Assembly (NCBI RefSeq): GCF_003176895.1
Contig: NZ_QGTD01000004.1
Coordinates: 372,001 to 436,000 of the forward strand
Length of the DNA stretch: 64,000 bases
DNA from: Gracilibacillus dipsosauri
GTDB lineage: Bacteria; Bacillota; Bacilli; Bacillales; Amphibacillaceae
Direction of reading: 5' to 3'
In this document: positions 1-8,501 of the stretch, piece by piece
How the letters are laid out: the number at the start of each line of letters is the position of its first letter
Position numbering within the stretch: position 1 is the stretch's first letter
Translations under genes and position numbers: made by a program
Notes under the pieces: generated by a model
Seen by the model: only the letters and a program-made list of their open reading frames with translations
Told to the model about the DNA's origin: nothing
Databases searched by the model: none

Positions 1-287
1 ATTGCCTGCTCTAATACTTGATCACCTTTCATCATTCCATAGGCGATCTGATCGATTACTTCACATTGGATACCAAGTGGTTCTACCTTTTCTTTAATAG
101 ATTTTTCTAGATAGCGAACCTGTGGCCCGATCAATACCACATCTAGGCCATCTAAATGATTTTGCAATTCGGATTCGGCTACGGCATTTATTTCTGCTGA
201 GATCCCTTTGTCTTCTGCTGCTTTTTTCATCTTGTCGACTAAAATTGAGGTGGACATACCTGCTGAACAAATTAATAAGATTTTCAT
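1..287 (-). CDS. PTS lactose/cellobiose-family EIIB component (partial)
   Basis: This is the cytoplasmic EIIB phosphocarrier of a lactose/cellobiose-family phosphotransferase system. It passes phosphate from EIIA to the sugar bound by EIIC. The N-terminus begins MKILLICSAGMSTS, with the expected phosphorylated cysteine at residue 7. The reading frame stays open for 95 codons to the window edge, so only the last few residues of the usual roughly 100 aa are missing. The ATG (285-287) abuts the EIIA stop codon, so the gene is the last visible one of the operon GH4-EIIC-EIIA-EIIB. The substrate cannot be read from this subunit; the neighbouring deacetylase suggests a chitobiose-type sugar. Confidence 0.93.
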   Translation of the reverse strand, partial: MKILLICSAGMSTSILVDKMKKAAEDKGISAEINAVAESELQNHLDGLDVVLIGPQVRYLEKSIKEKVEPLGIQCEVIDQIAYGMMKGDQVLEQA

Positions 288-623
288 TTATTTCGCCTCC
301 AATTGATACATTTTTTCGTACATATCGATCATTTCAATGGCTAAGTCCTTCACCGTCATTGCGGTCATCAAGTGATCCTGTGCATGTACGAGAATGATAG
401 GAACATCGCTATGCTTACCACTTGCTTCATCCTGCAATAGCTGGGTTTGTTCATGATGCGCTTTCACGAATTCACTATTTGATTCTTCTATTTTTTCTTT
501 GGCTTCATAGATTTTATTTTCCTTCGCTAATTTAATAGCTTCCATCGCTAAGGAACGAGCATTTCCTGCATAAAGTATGATGGTAAAGGAAAGGGTTTGT
601 AATTCTTCGTTTGCTACTGTCAT
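288..623 (-). CDS. PTS lactose/cellobiose-family EIIA component
   Basis: EIIA is the soluble helical subunit that takes phosphate from HPr and hands it to EIIB. At 111 aa it has normal family length. The phosphorylated histidine is H80 in the motif ILVHAQDHLM, the LacA/CelC/ChbA signature. The rest is predicted helical and Glu/Lys rich, as expected for the trimeric three-helix bundle. The gene sits one base after the EIIC stop and one base before the EIIB start, so the three subunits are almost certainly co-translated. The lactose and cellobiose branches share this fold, and context favours a beta-diglucoside or chitobiose sugar. Confidence 0.95.
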   Translation of the reverse strand: MTVANEELQTLSFTIILYAGNARSLAMEAIKLAKENKIYEAKEKIEESNSEFVKAHHEQTQLLQDEASGKHSDVPIILVHAQDHLMTAMTVKDLAIEMIDMYEKMYQLEAK

Positions 624-624
624 A

Positions 625-1914
625 TTAATCCTCCATTCTTTTCTTTAATGTTTTCACTCCTGCTAGTATAAATGGAATATAGATGATAATCCCTATCGCT
701 ATATTAAATAGCTGTAGCACTACTCCTCGCCAGCTTCCTCCTGTTACGAGATAACCACTTAAAATAGGTGGTGTCGTCCATGGCAATAAAGCTACTGTTT
801 TTGGCACCATTCCTGTGTACATGGCGAAATAGGTGATGATTGTTAAAATAACAGGGACTAGCACAAATGGAATAAGCATAATCGGATTTAATACAATGGG
901 TAGACCAAAGATAACTGGTTCATTTATATTAAATAAACTTGCTGGTGCGGAAACCTTTGCTACCTCTCGATATGGATGCTTCTGTTGATTCCGCACAACC
1001 ATGAAAATGGCAATCAATAACGCAATTGTCGTACCTGATCCTCCCATAAAGACAAATGCATCAAGGAATGGTTTGGTAACGATATTCGGAACATCGTAGG
1101 CAGAAACCCCTGTTTGGAATAAGCTCAAGTTTTCCTCTACTAACGGAATATAGATAGGCTCGATGATCGAACCAATAATATTCGTACCATGCAATCCAAA
1201 GAACCATAAAATATGATTCAATAATGCGACAATAAGTGCTGCTGGCAAGGAATCACTTAACCCTTGGATTGGCTTCTGTATCGCTGTAAAAATAACTTCA
1301 AAAATACTTGTTTCTGCTAACACCATCAACAATGCTTGACATAAGCCGACGAGTATTAGAATAATCATGGTTGGAACCAAGGCTCTAAATGATTTGGTTA
1401 CACCAGATGGTACACCTTCAGGCATTTTGATAGTCAATTTTTCATTGGTTACAAGTAATCGGAATAATTCAGTTGTTAATAATGCGACAATAATTCCAAC
1501 AAAAAGACCCTGGGTTCCGAGCCAGTTCATGTTCAAACCAAAATCCGCTGTGACCGGAACGAGCATGATATAGGATGCTGAGGAAATGAGCGCAGCAGAT
1601 AGACGATCAACTTGATAGCTTTTTGCTAAATTATAAGCGATTGTGAACGATACCAAAAGACCTAATACAGCAAAAGTACCATTCCAAATACTCCCTCCTA
1701 CCTGCTGCCAATTTCCATCCCCAAAGATCGAATTCATCCATGTGACAAATTCAAAATTCCCAAATGGAGGGAAATTGTTCACAAGAATAGCCAACGAACC
1801 AATAATAACGAGAGGCATTATGGCAACAAACCCATCACGGATTGCTACCAAATGTCGTTGTGAACCAATTCTCCCTGCAATTTCAATAAACTTTTGCATA
1901 AACTTATTATTCAT
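625..1914 (-). CDS. PTS lactose/cellobiose-family EIIC permease
   Basis: This is the membrane channel of the PTS, which binds and translocates the disaccharide while EIIB phosphorylates it. The 429 aa protein is hydrophobic throughout, with about ten membrane segments and the N-terminal amphipathic stretch (FIEIAGRIGSQRHLVAIRDG) typical of the CelB/LicC family. The central part holds the conserved HGTNIIGSIIEP and NEPVIFGLPIVLNP elements near the substrate site. It lies two bases after the GH4 gene and one base before EIIA. The beta-glucoside class is clear; the exact sugar (cellobiose, lichenan oligomers or chitobiose) is not. Confidence 0.94.
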   Translation of the reverse strand: MNNKFMQKFIEIAGRIGSQRHLVAIRDGFVAIMPLVIIGSLAILVNNFPPFGNFEFVTWMNSIFGDGNWQQVGGSIWNGTFAVLGLLVSFTIAYNLAKSYQVDRLSAALISSASYIMLVPVTADFGLNMNWLGTQGLFVGIIVALLTTELFRLLVTNEKLTIKMPEGVPSGVTKSFRALVPTMIILILVGLCQALLMVLAETSIFEVIFTAIQKPIQGLSDSLPAALIVALLNHILWFFGLHGTNIIGSIIEPIYIPLVEENLSLFQTGVSAYDVPNIVTKPFLDAFVFMGGSGTTIALLIAIFMVVRNQQKHPYREVAKVSAPASLFNINEPVIFGLPIVLNPIMLIPFVLVPVILTIITYFAMYTGMVPKTVALLPWTTPPILSGYLVTGGSWRGVVLQLFNIAIGIIIYIPFILAGVKTLKKRMED

Positions 1915-1916
1915 AT

Positions 1917-3239
1917 TTACGAACCCCTTTTCTTCGCAAATTGTGGTAAATATTCTTTATGTGCCTCTAACAACTCGTCTAACAATGGCTGTATTCGCTT
2001 CTCATCTTTTATTAACGGGTTGGCTAGAAAAGCTTGATAGGCCTGATGATAGTCACCAGTAATACTTGCAGTAATGACAAGCTCCTCAAATGCCTTCATT
2101 TGTAAAATGTCGCCTTTCACGGCTGCTGGCAAGGAACCAATCGTAACAGGTTTAGGACCATTATTCGTTATCACACAGTTCGCTTCGACAACCGCATCAT
2201 TTGGCAAATCCTCTATCGCCCCATTATTAAACGTATTGACGGTTTGTATATCCTCTTTATTGTTATAAATCGAGTCCATTAAGCTACAGGCTACATCACT
2301 ATAAAAAGCTCCGCCCCTTTCCTCTAATTCCTTTGGCTTCACCTGCAAATCTGGATTATCGTAAATAGCAAACAACGCCTTTTCTAGCTCCTGCACGACT
2401 TGTGCCCTTGTTCCATTCTCTTGAAAAGCCTTCACATCCTTCGCAAGCACCTCTTTTGTTTGATAGTAATACTGGTGATATGGATTCGGTAATAATTTCA
2501 AACTATTCACAAATTCCTTCGTCCAGCCTAAGCTCACAATGTTTGCGGGGGAATAGTTTAGATCCTCACTCGCTAGGCTTGTTAACACCTCATTTGTCCG
2601 ATCATGCCCATTCACATATACCTTTTGACCGAAAACAAAATGGTTTAGACCGACAAAATCGATTCTGACCTGATCGGGATCTGCATCTAAGATCTCTGCA
2701 GTGGAATGGCGCATATTATAAGGAATGTTACAAACACCAATTACTTTTTTGTGTGGGGAATGTTTTAATAATGCTTCGGTTACCATTCCAGCTGGATTCG
2801 TAAAATTAATCATCCAAGCATTTGGACAAATTCGGTGAACATCCTGTGCTATTTCTAATAGCACAGGAATCGTACGAAATGCTTTGAGAATACCTCCAGC
2901 ACCATTTGTTTCTTGACCAATAAAGCCATGGCTTAATGGAATGCGTTCATCCTTCTCCCTAGCCTCTAATCCACCAACACGAATTTGGGTAGAAACAAAG
3001 TCTGCATTTTCTAGTGCTTTTTTTCGATCGAGTGTCCAAGACAATTTGATTGGTTTTTGCGCTTTTTCGATCATTCTTTCCGCTAAACGGCCGATAATTT
3101 CTAATTTTTCTTGACCGTCCTCTACGTCCACCAAAACAATTTCCGTCACTGGTAATTGATGATGACGTCGAATAATTCCCTCCATGATTTCAGGTGTATA
3201 GCTAGAACCACCACCTATAACGACAACTTTTAAAGACAT
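1917..3239 (-). CDS. GH4 family 6-phospho-beta-glucosidase
   Basis: This intracellular enzyme cleaves the phosphorylated disaccharide delivered by the adjacent PTS. GH4 enzymes use NAD+ and a divalent metal in a redox-elimination mechanism. The N-terminus has the Rossmann motif VVVIGGGSSYTPE. The metal ligands appear as Cys170 in GVCNIPYN and His200 in LNHFVFG, and NFTNPAGMVTEA is also present. Length (440 aa) is normal for LicH/CelF/ChbF. An ATG six bases upstream (3243-3245) directly abuts AAGGAGA with no spacing, so the second ATG with a 7-nt spacer was chosen. It is the first gene of the operon. Next to a ChbG homologue, a ChbF-like role on deacetylated chitobiose-6-phosphate is possible, as is plain 6-phospho-beta-glucosidase. 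Confidence 0.9.
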   Translation of the reverse strand: MSLKVVVIGGGSSYTPEIMEGIIRRHHQLPVTEIVLVDVEDGQEKLEIIGRLAERMIEKAQKPIKLSWTLDRKKALENADFVSTQIRVGGLEAREKDERIPLSHGFIGQETNGAGGILKAFRTIPVLLEIAQDVHRICPNAWMINFTNPAGMVTEALLKHSPHKKVIGVCNIPYNMRHSTAEILDADPDQVRIDFVGLNHFVFGQKVYVNGHDRTNEVLTSLASEDLNYSPANIVSLGWTKEFVNSLKLLPNPYHQYYYQTKEVLAKDVKAFQENGTRAQVVQELEKALFAIYDNPDLQVKPKELEERGGAFYSDVACSLMDSIYNNKEDIQTVNTFNNGAIEDLPNDAVVEANCVITNNGPKPVTIGSLPAAVKGDILQMKAFEELVITASITGDYHQAYQAFLANPLIKDEKRIQPLLDELLEAHKEYLPQFAKKRGS

Positions 3240-3292
3240 ATTCATTCTCCTTACGTTTCAAAATGTGTACACTATGATGATATTGACTAAAA

Positions 3293-3303
3293 TGTATCAT
3301 ACA
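3293..3303. promoter_or_regulatory. Palindrome in the divergent GH4/gntR intergenic region
   Basis: The 160-bp gap between the PTS operon and gntR is AT rich. It contains the perfect palindrome TGTATCATACA and, 20 bp further left, GTGTACAC (3265-3272). Related TTGTAT/ATACAA half-sites recur at 3300-3312 and 3355-3362. Such a site between a GntR gene and its likely target operon is a plausible operator. This is inference from position and symmetry only. Confidence 0.3.
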
Positions 3304-3420
3304 ATTAATACAAAGTAAACAATTTTTCTTAAATTTGTTACTACATTTGTTATTAGTTGTATTAATAATGAATATTTAGTAGAATTGTTATAACCAATTT
3401 AAAGGATGGAAGGAACGGCT

Positions 3421-4161
3421 ATGGATAAAAAACAATCATTACATTCCCATATTAAAAATGAATTACTCACCCGCATTAAAAGAGGCCAATATCAAAAAGG
3501 GGAAAAGATACCAACAGAATTGGAATTGTGTAAGGATTTTGATGTGAGTAGAACAACGGTAAGAGCGGCTTTAAACCAACTAACATTGGAGGGTTATTTA
3601 GAAAGAGTGCAGGGAAAGGGTACCTTTGTAGCAGATAAAAAAATACATCAAACACTCTCCCAAACGGTAAAACGGTATATTGATCAAATGGAGGTCCAAG
3701 GAAAAACCGCTGAAATTATTCTAATCGATTTATCGGTTGTACCAGCAACTTCCTCGATTCAAGAAACCTTAGGTATTCCGCTAAATGATCCTGTTCAGAA
3801 AATCGAACGTATTCGAAAAGCTAATGGGATACCAACTCAATACGAAATCTCCTATATCCCATGGAAGGTCGCGCCAGGGGTTACGAAAAAGCAAGCAGAA
3901 ACCTCTTTATATCGTGCACTAAAATACGATTTTCAAGTTTCGATTGCTAAAACAACAGAACATATGGAAATGGCTTTATCTGATGAAAGTATCTCCTATT
4001 ATTTAGACTCGGAAATGGGGCTTCCTTGCTTCTATATCGAAACAGTGGCAGAGGACAGGGAAGGCAACAAAATAGAATATTCCCAGTCGTATTTTCGAGG
4101 GGATAAAACCAATTTCGTTATTGAGCGATTTTATCCTGAAGAAGAAGGTGATGACTATTAA
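3421..4161 (+). CDS. GntR-family (HutC/UTRA) transcriptional regulator
   Basis: This is a sugar-responsive repressor of the GntR superfamily, HutC subgroup. The N-terminal 70 residues form the winged helix, with KIPTELELCKDFDVSRTTVR and the wing ending GKGTFVADK. The remaining 170 residues match a UTRA effector domain, which in relatives binds a phosphosugar. The chosen ATG has AAGGA seven bases upstream; an in-frame ATG at 3406 overlaps the ribosome site and is unlikely. It is transcribed away from the PTS operon and overlaps the following deacetylase gene by 11 bases. The likely role is control of the divergent PTS/GH4 operon by a phosphorylated disaccharide. Length 246 aa. Confidence 0.9.
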   Translation: MDKKQSLHSHIKNELLTRIKRGQYQKGEKIPTELELCKDFDVSRTTVRAALNQLTLEGYLERVQGKGTFVADKKIHQTLSQTVKRYIDQMEVQGKTAEIILIDLSVVPATSSIQETLGIPLNDPVQKIERIRKANGIPTQYEISYIPWKVAPGVTKKQAETSLYRALKYDFQVSIAKTTEHMEMALSDESISYYLDSEMGLPCFYIETVAEDREGNKIEYSQSYFRGDKTNFVIERFYPEEEGDDY

Positions 4162-4855
4162 TATTTTATTTAATGCCGATGACTTTGGATTAACGAAAGG
4201 GGTAACAGATGGGATCGTCCAAGCCCATCTAAATGGGTGCATATCTTCTACTACCTTAATGATGAATGGCATGGCAACCGATTATGCAGTTCAATTAGCA
4301 AAGAAGGTTCCATCTCTAGATGTTGGGATTCATTTAGTCCTAACATGGGGAAAGCCTGTTCATCCTGATGTACCGGGCCTAGTGGACAAAGATGGTTCTT
4401 TCAAGTTTACAAATCGTTATCAAACAGAAGAACCTCCAAATCCGGAGGAAGTAAAAAAGGAATGGCGCGCTCAGCTTGATGCCTTTTTAGCGACAGGGCT
4501 TCCCTTACATCATATCGACAGCCACCATCATGTTCATGGCTGGGAGCCTTTAAAGCAAGTAATTTTAGAGATCGCTAATGAATACAAGGTTCCCGTTCGA
4601 TATGTTGATTCTTTACAGGATCATCCGGAAATTTTGCTTACCGATTCCTTATGGTTAGATTTTTACGGGGATGGTATCTATCACGAGCTATTTGGAGAAT
4701 TAGAAAAAACAGAAGGAAAGTCGATAGAGATCATGACACATCCTGGTATAATGGATGAAGATTTAGTAAGTGTAAGCTCCTATACGAAGGAAAGAGAGAA
4801 AGAGCTTGAGATTCTTTGTTCACTCGAGAGCCCAGGTTGGGCAAACGTGCTTTAA
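4151..4855 (+). CDS. chbG: ChbG/YdjC-family carbohydrate deacetylase
   Basis: This metal-dependent deacetylase family removes an acetyl group from N-acetylated oligosaccharides. E. coli ChbG acts on chitobiose and its 6-phosphate. The metal and catalytic motif NADDFG is at residues 8-13, and the second motif HIDSHHHVHG follows near residue 120. At 234 aa it fits the family (about 230-250). The start ATG lies inside the last codons of gntR, pointing to translational coupling; a longer in-frame start at 4121 lies deep inside gntR and was rejected. Company with a GH4 hydrolase and a beta-disaccharide PTS mirrors the E. coli chb operon. The substrate is inferred, not shown. Confidence 0.88.
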   Translation: MTINILFNADDFGLTKGVTDGIVQAHLNGCISSTTLMMNGMATDYAVQLAKKVPSLDVGIHLVLTWGKPVHPDVPGLVDKDGSFKFTNRYQTEEPPNPEEVKKEWRAQLDAFLATGLPLHHIDSHHHVHGWEPLKQVILEIANEYKVPVRYVDSLQDHPEILLTDSLWLDFYGDGIYHELFGELEKTEGKSIEIMTHPGIMDEDLVSVSSYTKEREKELEILCSLESPGWANVL

Positions 4856-5020
4856 TTCATACTATAACGATCAAAGCCTTGAAATATGGGAATAGGTCTG
4901 GACTTCATTTTTTTCTCCAATTTTATTCATTATAATTAAGTCTGCGTTCATTAATGTACCCAATCATGTATAATAAGAAGATTCGGACAGTTATTATTTC
5001 TGATAAGGTGGAGATAGTTT

Positions 5021-5533
5021 ATGTTAAAAGACGAATATGAATGGGTAAAACAAACAAGACAAGTTTTATTAGACCAGTGTAAAGAATTGAATGAAAATGA
5101 TTTTACAAAAGAATTTGGATTTGGTTTTCAAAGTATAAAAGATTCTTTAGTTCATGTGGCAGGTTGTTATCATGCTTGGCTAGGTTCTTTTGTGCTTTTA
5201 GAAACGACATCACCGCTATTAACAAAGGAAGTAATTAGCGAGATGCAGATAGGAGATATTCAAGGCTATTTTCAACAAGCGGATAAATATGTAGATACTG
5301 TCATTGAAAAATTTCGCAATAATTTTGGTGTTATTATTGAAAGAGAGCTCGCTTGGAAAGTAGACAGTGGAGCTGTAAGAAAAACGCCACACCAATTACT
5401 AATGCATTCCATTACGCATGAATACCATCATAAAGGACAAATTGTAGCGATGCTACGGCTACTTGGTTATATTCCTAATAATACAGACATATTGGGGCTA
5501 CCTGAAAAGGAATTTGCTACTGATGATAATTAA
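5021..5533 (+). CDS. DinB-like four-helix metalloprotein
   Basis: This protein belongs to the DinB/YfiT fold family, which includes bacillithiol transferases and many uncharacterised Bacillus proteins. The 170 aa sequence shows the metal-binding histidine triad: H45 in SLVHVAGCYHAW, and H133 and H137 in SITHEYHHKGQ. The start has GGTGGAG ten bases upstream. It stands alone between the ChbG gene and a strong bidirectional terminator. The reaction it catalyses, if any, cannot be told from sequence. Two more DinB-fold genes (19444-19905 and 32504-33034) lie in the window but are only distantly similar to it. Confidence 0.85.
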   Translation: MLKDEYEWVKQTRQVLLDQCKELNENDFTKEFGFGFQSIKDSLVHVAGCYHAWLGSFVLLETTSPLLTKEVISEMQIGDIQGYFQQADKYVDTVIEKFRNNFGVIIERELAWKVDSGAVRKTPHQLLMHSITHEYHHKGQIVAMLRLLGYIPNNTDILGLPEKEFATDDN

Positions 5534-5577
5534 AAGAGGCTAACTATATAAAGTCAATAGTTAGCCTCTTTATTTTT
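5533..5577. terminator. Bidirectional intrinsic terminator
   Basis: A perfect 14-bp stem, AAAGAGGCTAACTA (5533-5546) and its complement (5559-5572), is followed on the plus strand by TATTTTTTA. It is preceded by A residues that give a U tract on the other strand. It separates the convergent DinB gene and phnX and should serve both. Confidence 0.9.
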
Positions 5578-6395
5578 TATGACCCGGGTCTTTTCCCCTC
5601 TTCTAACACTCTATTAATCTTCTCTATTAATTGTGGCAACTCCTCTATCGAGTAAATGGTATAATTCGCTCCATTATCGATAAAGCGTTTTTCCGTTTTA
5701 GAGATAATAGTTGCTTTTTCCTCATCAGAAAGGCCGTGAAATTCGTCATAGCTTAACCCCATTTCAGAGCTACCAATGATAACCCCAACAGACCAAGCTC
5801 CTGCATTCACACCCTCTTTTATATCAGAGGTTGTATCTCCTACTTTGACTACCTTCCATGGAGCGGTTAGTTTTAATTCTTCCATGTTACGGTATATCAT
5901 ATAAGGATAAGGACGACCAAAGGAGCTTGTCCCATCAGGAGTGATATAGTAATCCGGTTGATAGCCTTTATTACGTGCATATGGTACAACAATGTCCATC
6001 ATTGATTGCGTATATCCCGTTGTCGAACCAATTTTTAATCCTTGTTTCCGTAAAGCTTCTACTGTTTCTACCACCCCTGGTAATGGATCTGTATACTCCT
6101 TTAAAGAGGACAAAAGTGCAGGTTCAAATTCCCCGTACAGATTTTCTACATCTTGTTCGTTAAAGGCACGCCCAATTCTTTCTTCCCATAATGTCGAGAT
6201 TCTTGGCATTGACAGCATTGCACGGATATGATCGATTTTTAGCATGCCCATTGGTGCTCTTGCTTCTTCCATTGTTACGTCAATGCCTACCTTTTGAAAA
6301 ATATCGATGAAGACATGGACAGGTGCAAAACAACCAAAATCAACAGCCGTTCCTGCCCAATCAAGGATAACTCCTTCTATCTGATTTGCTTTCAT
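5577..6395 (-). CDS. phnX: Phosphonoacetaldehyde hydrolase
   Basis: PhnX cleaves the C-P bond of phosphonoacetaldehyde to give acetaldehyde and phosphate. It is the second step of 2-aminoethylphosphonate breakdown. The 272 aa HAD-superfamily protein has the nucleophile D12 in VILDWAGTAVDF and the Schiff-base lysine K53 in MGMLKIDHIRAM, the two residues diagnostic of PhnX. The later motifs KVGDTTSDIKEG and GRPYPYMIYRNM are also present. Its ATG overlaps the phnW stop by four bases (ATGA), showing coupled translation. It is the last gene of the phosphonate operon, ending at a strong terminator. The function is certain at family level. Confidence 0.97.
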   Translation of the reverse strand: MKANQIEGVILDWAGTAVDFGCFAPVHVFIDIFQKVGIDVTMEEARAPMGMLKIDHIRAMLSMPRISTLWEERIGRAFNEQDVENLYGEFEPALLSSLKEYTDPLPGVVETVEALRKQGLKIGSTTGYTQSMMDIVVPYARNKGYQPDYYITPDGTSSFGRPYPYMIYRNMEELKLTAPWKVVKVGDTTSDIKEGVNAGAWSVGVIIGSSEMGLSYDEFHGLSDEEKATIISKTEKRFIDNGANYTIYSIEELPQLIEKINRVLEEGKRPGS

Positions 6396-7492
6396 TTCAC
6401 TCCAACTCCCTTATAATGTTCGATTATTTCCGTTAATTGTTTTATATCCTCTTCATAAATCTCTCCGATGTTTCCGATGCGAAAGGTTTTGGCATTGGTT
6501 AGCTTTCCTGGATAGAGAACAAAGCCTTTTTCCTTTACATAGTAATAAAAGTCTTGAAAATCAAAGGCTTCATCTGGAAACAAAAAGGTTGTAATAATCG
6601 GGGATTGTTTCTCTTCTGAAATATAAGGCTGAAACCCTAAAGCAGTTAGTTTCTCTCGTAACAATTGATTATTTCTCTGATAACGCTGGAATCTTGCTGG
6701 GATACCACCTTCTTCTACTAATTCATCAAGCGCTTTGGAAAAGGCTGCTACAACATGGGTTGGTGAGGTATAACGCCATTTACCATCCTTATCCATTACC
6801 TTCCATTGATCATATAAATCAAGAGAAAGGCTTCGAGCGTTCCCTTCACAGGTCAACAATTTATCAAGCTTCGCAATTACAAAGCCAAAGCCAGGAACTC
6901 CTTGAATACATTTATTGGCACTACTCACTAGGTAATCAATCTCCAGTGAAGACACATCGATTTCCATCCCACCAAAGCTACTCATGGCATCAATAATTAA
7001 AGTTTTATCGTACTCCTTGGAAAGTTTGGCCACCATTTCAAGTGGATTTAATATTCCTGTTGTTGTTTCACAATGTACCATCACGAGGTGTGTAATTTTT
7101 TGGTCTTCCTCTAATATTCTTCTTATGTCTTTTTCGTTTGGATATTGATCATAATTAACGCGATATTGCCGGTAGTTTATTCCACCGCATTCCGCTATTT
7201 GGACAATCCGCTCTCCATAAGCACCATTTGTGATGATCAATGCCTTCTCATTCCGCTTGATCGTTGAGATCATCACAGATTCGACTGTAAAGGTACCGCT
7301 CCCCTGCATCAACACAACAGTATAATCATCTTTCTTTCCCACCGCTAAATCTAACAGTTGAGCTCTAATTTTTTGCGTAATCTTTTTATAATCATCATCC
7401 CAGGTGCAACGGTCAAATAGCATTTCCTCTTTTATCGTATTGGTTGTGGTTAATGGACCTGGGGTTAAAAGCTTGTATTCATACATATCCAT
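6392..7492 (-). CDS. phnW: 2-aminoethylphosphonate--pyruvate transaminase
   Basis: PhnW transfers the amino group of 2-aminoethylphosphonate to pyruvate, giving phosphonoacetaldehyde and alanine and feeding PhnX. The 366 aa class V aminotransferase has the N-terminal LLTPGPLTTT typical of PhnW. Its pyridoxal-phosphate lysine is K194 in SSANKCIQGVPGFGF, and IIDAMSSFGG contributes the cofactor aspartate. AGGAG lies four bases before the first ATG; a second ATG two codons later has a ten-base spacing, so the true start could be either. It is followed directly by phnX (four-base overlap) and preceded by the uptake genes, which makes a complete uptake-and-use operon. Confidence 0.96.
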   Translation of the reverse strand: MDMYEYKLLTPGPLTTTNTIKEEMLFDRCTWDDDYKKITQKIRAQLLDLAVGKKDDYTVVLMQGSGTFTVESVMISTIKRNEKALIITNGAYGERIVQIAECGGINYRQYRVNYDQYPNEKDIRRILEEDQKITHLVMVHCETTTGILNPLEMVAKLSKEYDKTLIIDAMSSFGGMEIDVSSLEIDYLVSSANKCIQGVPGFGFVIAKLDKLLTCEGNARSLSLDLYDQWKVMDKDGKWRYTSPTHVVAAFSKALDELVEEGGIPARFQRYQRNNQLLREKLTALGFQPYISEEKQSPIITTFLFPDEAFDFQDFYYYVKEKGFVLYPGKLTNAKTFRIGNIGEIYEEDIKQLTEIIEHYKGVGVK

Positions 7493-7507
7493 GACACTCC
7501 TACTTTC

Positions 7508-8482
7508 TTATTTTGCTGCATTAAAGAATTTCTGATGCTCTTCTAGTAGCTCTACCGTTAAGGATTGATTAAATTTCTTTGGATGTGCTGGTTTGTTTTC
7601 AGCTGTTACTACTTCTCCCTCGTAAAGGGCAACGGGATAATAGGTTAATAGCTCTTCTCTTGCATCCTGAATAATCACTTCTGCCATTTCCATCGCGAGC
7701 TCTGTTGTAGTGGTATCCTTATCCACAACCGCAATGGATTCTGTTAAGGAAAAGTTCCCTTCGATTGGATCGACATAATCAATCGGTGCCCCTGCTTCCT
7801 TGGCCTGTACAGCTTGATGTCTTAGTCCAAATCCTGCGACAACTTCCCCTGCCTTTACTTTTTTAATAGGGCCAGATCCTGAGCTTTCCAAATGTGGACC
7901 AACATTTTGGAGTAAATCCTGAAGAGTCCCTTCCCCTTCCTCTTCTCCATATTCACTGATAATAGCTTGAATAAGTAACCAGCCTGTTGAGGAATCAAAA
8001 ATATTCGGAATAGAAACTAGACCGCTGTATTCCGGTTTTACTAGATCCTTTATAGATTTTGGCATCTCTAGCCCTTTTTCCTTGAGCATTTCGGTATTAA
8101 CAAAGATAGATCCTGTAATCGATAGAATCGGTGTATAGTAGGATGGATATTCTTCTAATGCGGTCGTTTCAAATGATAAATCCTTAAACATATCATGCTG
8201 ATGTTGAGCACTTTCAATAAAATAGGAGCTCATCGTCACTAAATCTGCTTCGATTTGATCCCCTTCTGCTAATAGTTTTCCTCCCAATTCAGAGGTTCCT
8301 AAGGTTTGGAGCACATATTGTCCCTCATATCCAGCGCTATCTAAGGCATTACCTACTGCCGTAACAGCTTCTTCATCTCCATTCGTATAAATAACTACTT
8401 GCTCCTTCCCATTCGCACTATTACTACACGCTGATAAGACAAAAACTATGCTTAGGATAAGCAATATAAACCTTTTCTTCAT
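7508..8482 (-). CDS. 2-aminoethylphosphonate ABC transporter substrate-binding lipoprotein
   Basis: This extracellular binding protein delivers 2-aminoethylphosphonate to the adjacent permease. It begins with a lipoprotein signal peptide, charged MKKRF, then a hydrophobic run and the lipobox VLSAC, so it should be anchored to the outer face of the membrane. The mature part resembles the Fbp/PotD-like class of extracellular solute-binding proteins. The start at 8480-8482 has AAAGGGAG ten bases upstream; a longer in-frame ORF to 8539 lacks a site and would bury the signal peptide. It lies between the permease and phnW. The substrate is inferred from the operon, which fits the known PhnS2-type systems. 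Length 324 aa. Confidence 0.9.
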   Translation of the reverse strand: MKKRFILLILSIVFVLSACSNSANGKEQVVIYTNGDEEAVTAVGNALDSAGYEGQYVLQTLGTSELGGKLLAEGDQIEADLVTMSSYFIESAQHQHDMFKDLSFETTALEEYPSYYTPILSITGSIFVNTEMLKEKGLEMPKSIKDLVKPEYSGLVSIPNIFDSSTGWLLIQAIISEYGEEEGEGTLQDLLQNVGPHLESSGSGPIKKVKAGEVVAGFGLRHQAVQAKEAGAPIDYVDPIEGNFSLTESIAVVDKDTTTTELAMEMAEVIIQDAREELLTYYPVALYEGEVVTAENKPAHPKKFNQSLTVELLEEHQKFFNAAK

Positions 8483-8501
8483 TGTAAATCTCCCTTTCTT
8501 T

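Noticed and set aside
1643-2062. Plus-strand 139-codon ORF across the EIIC/GH4 junction
   Set aside because: Antisense shadow of two certain genes, without a ribosome site.
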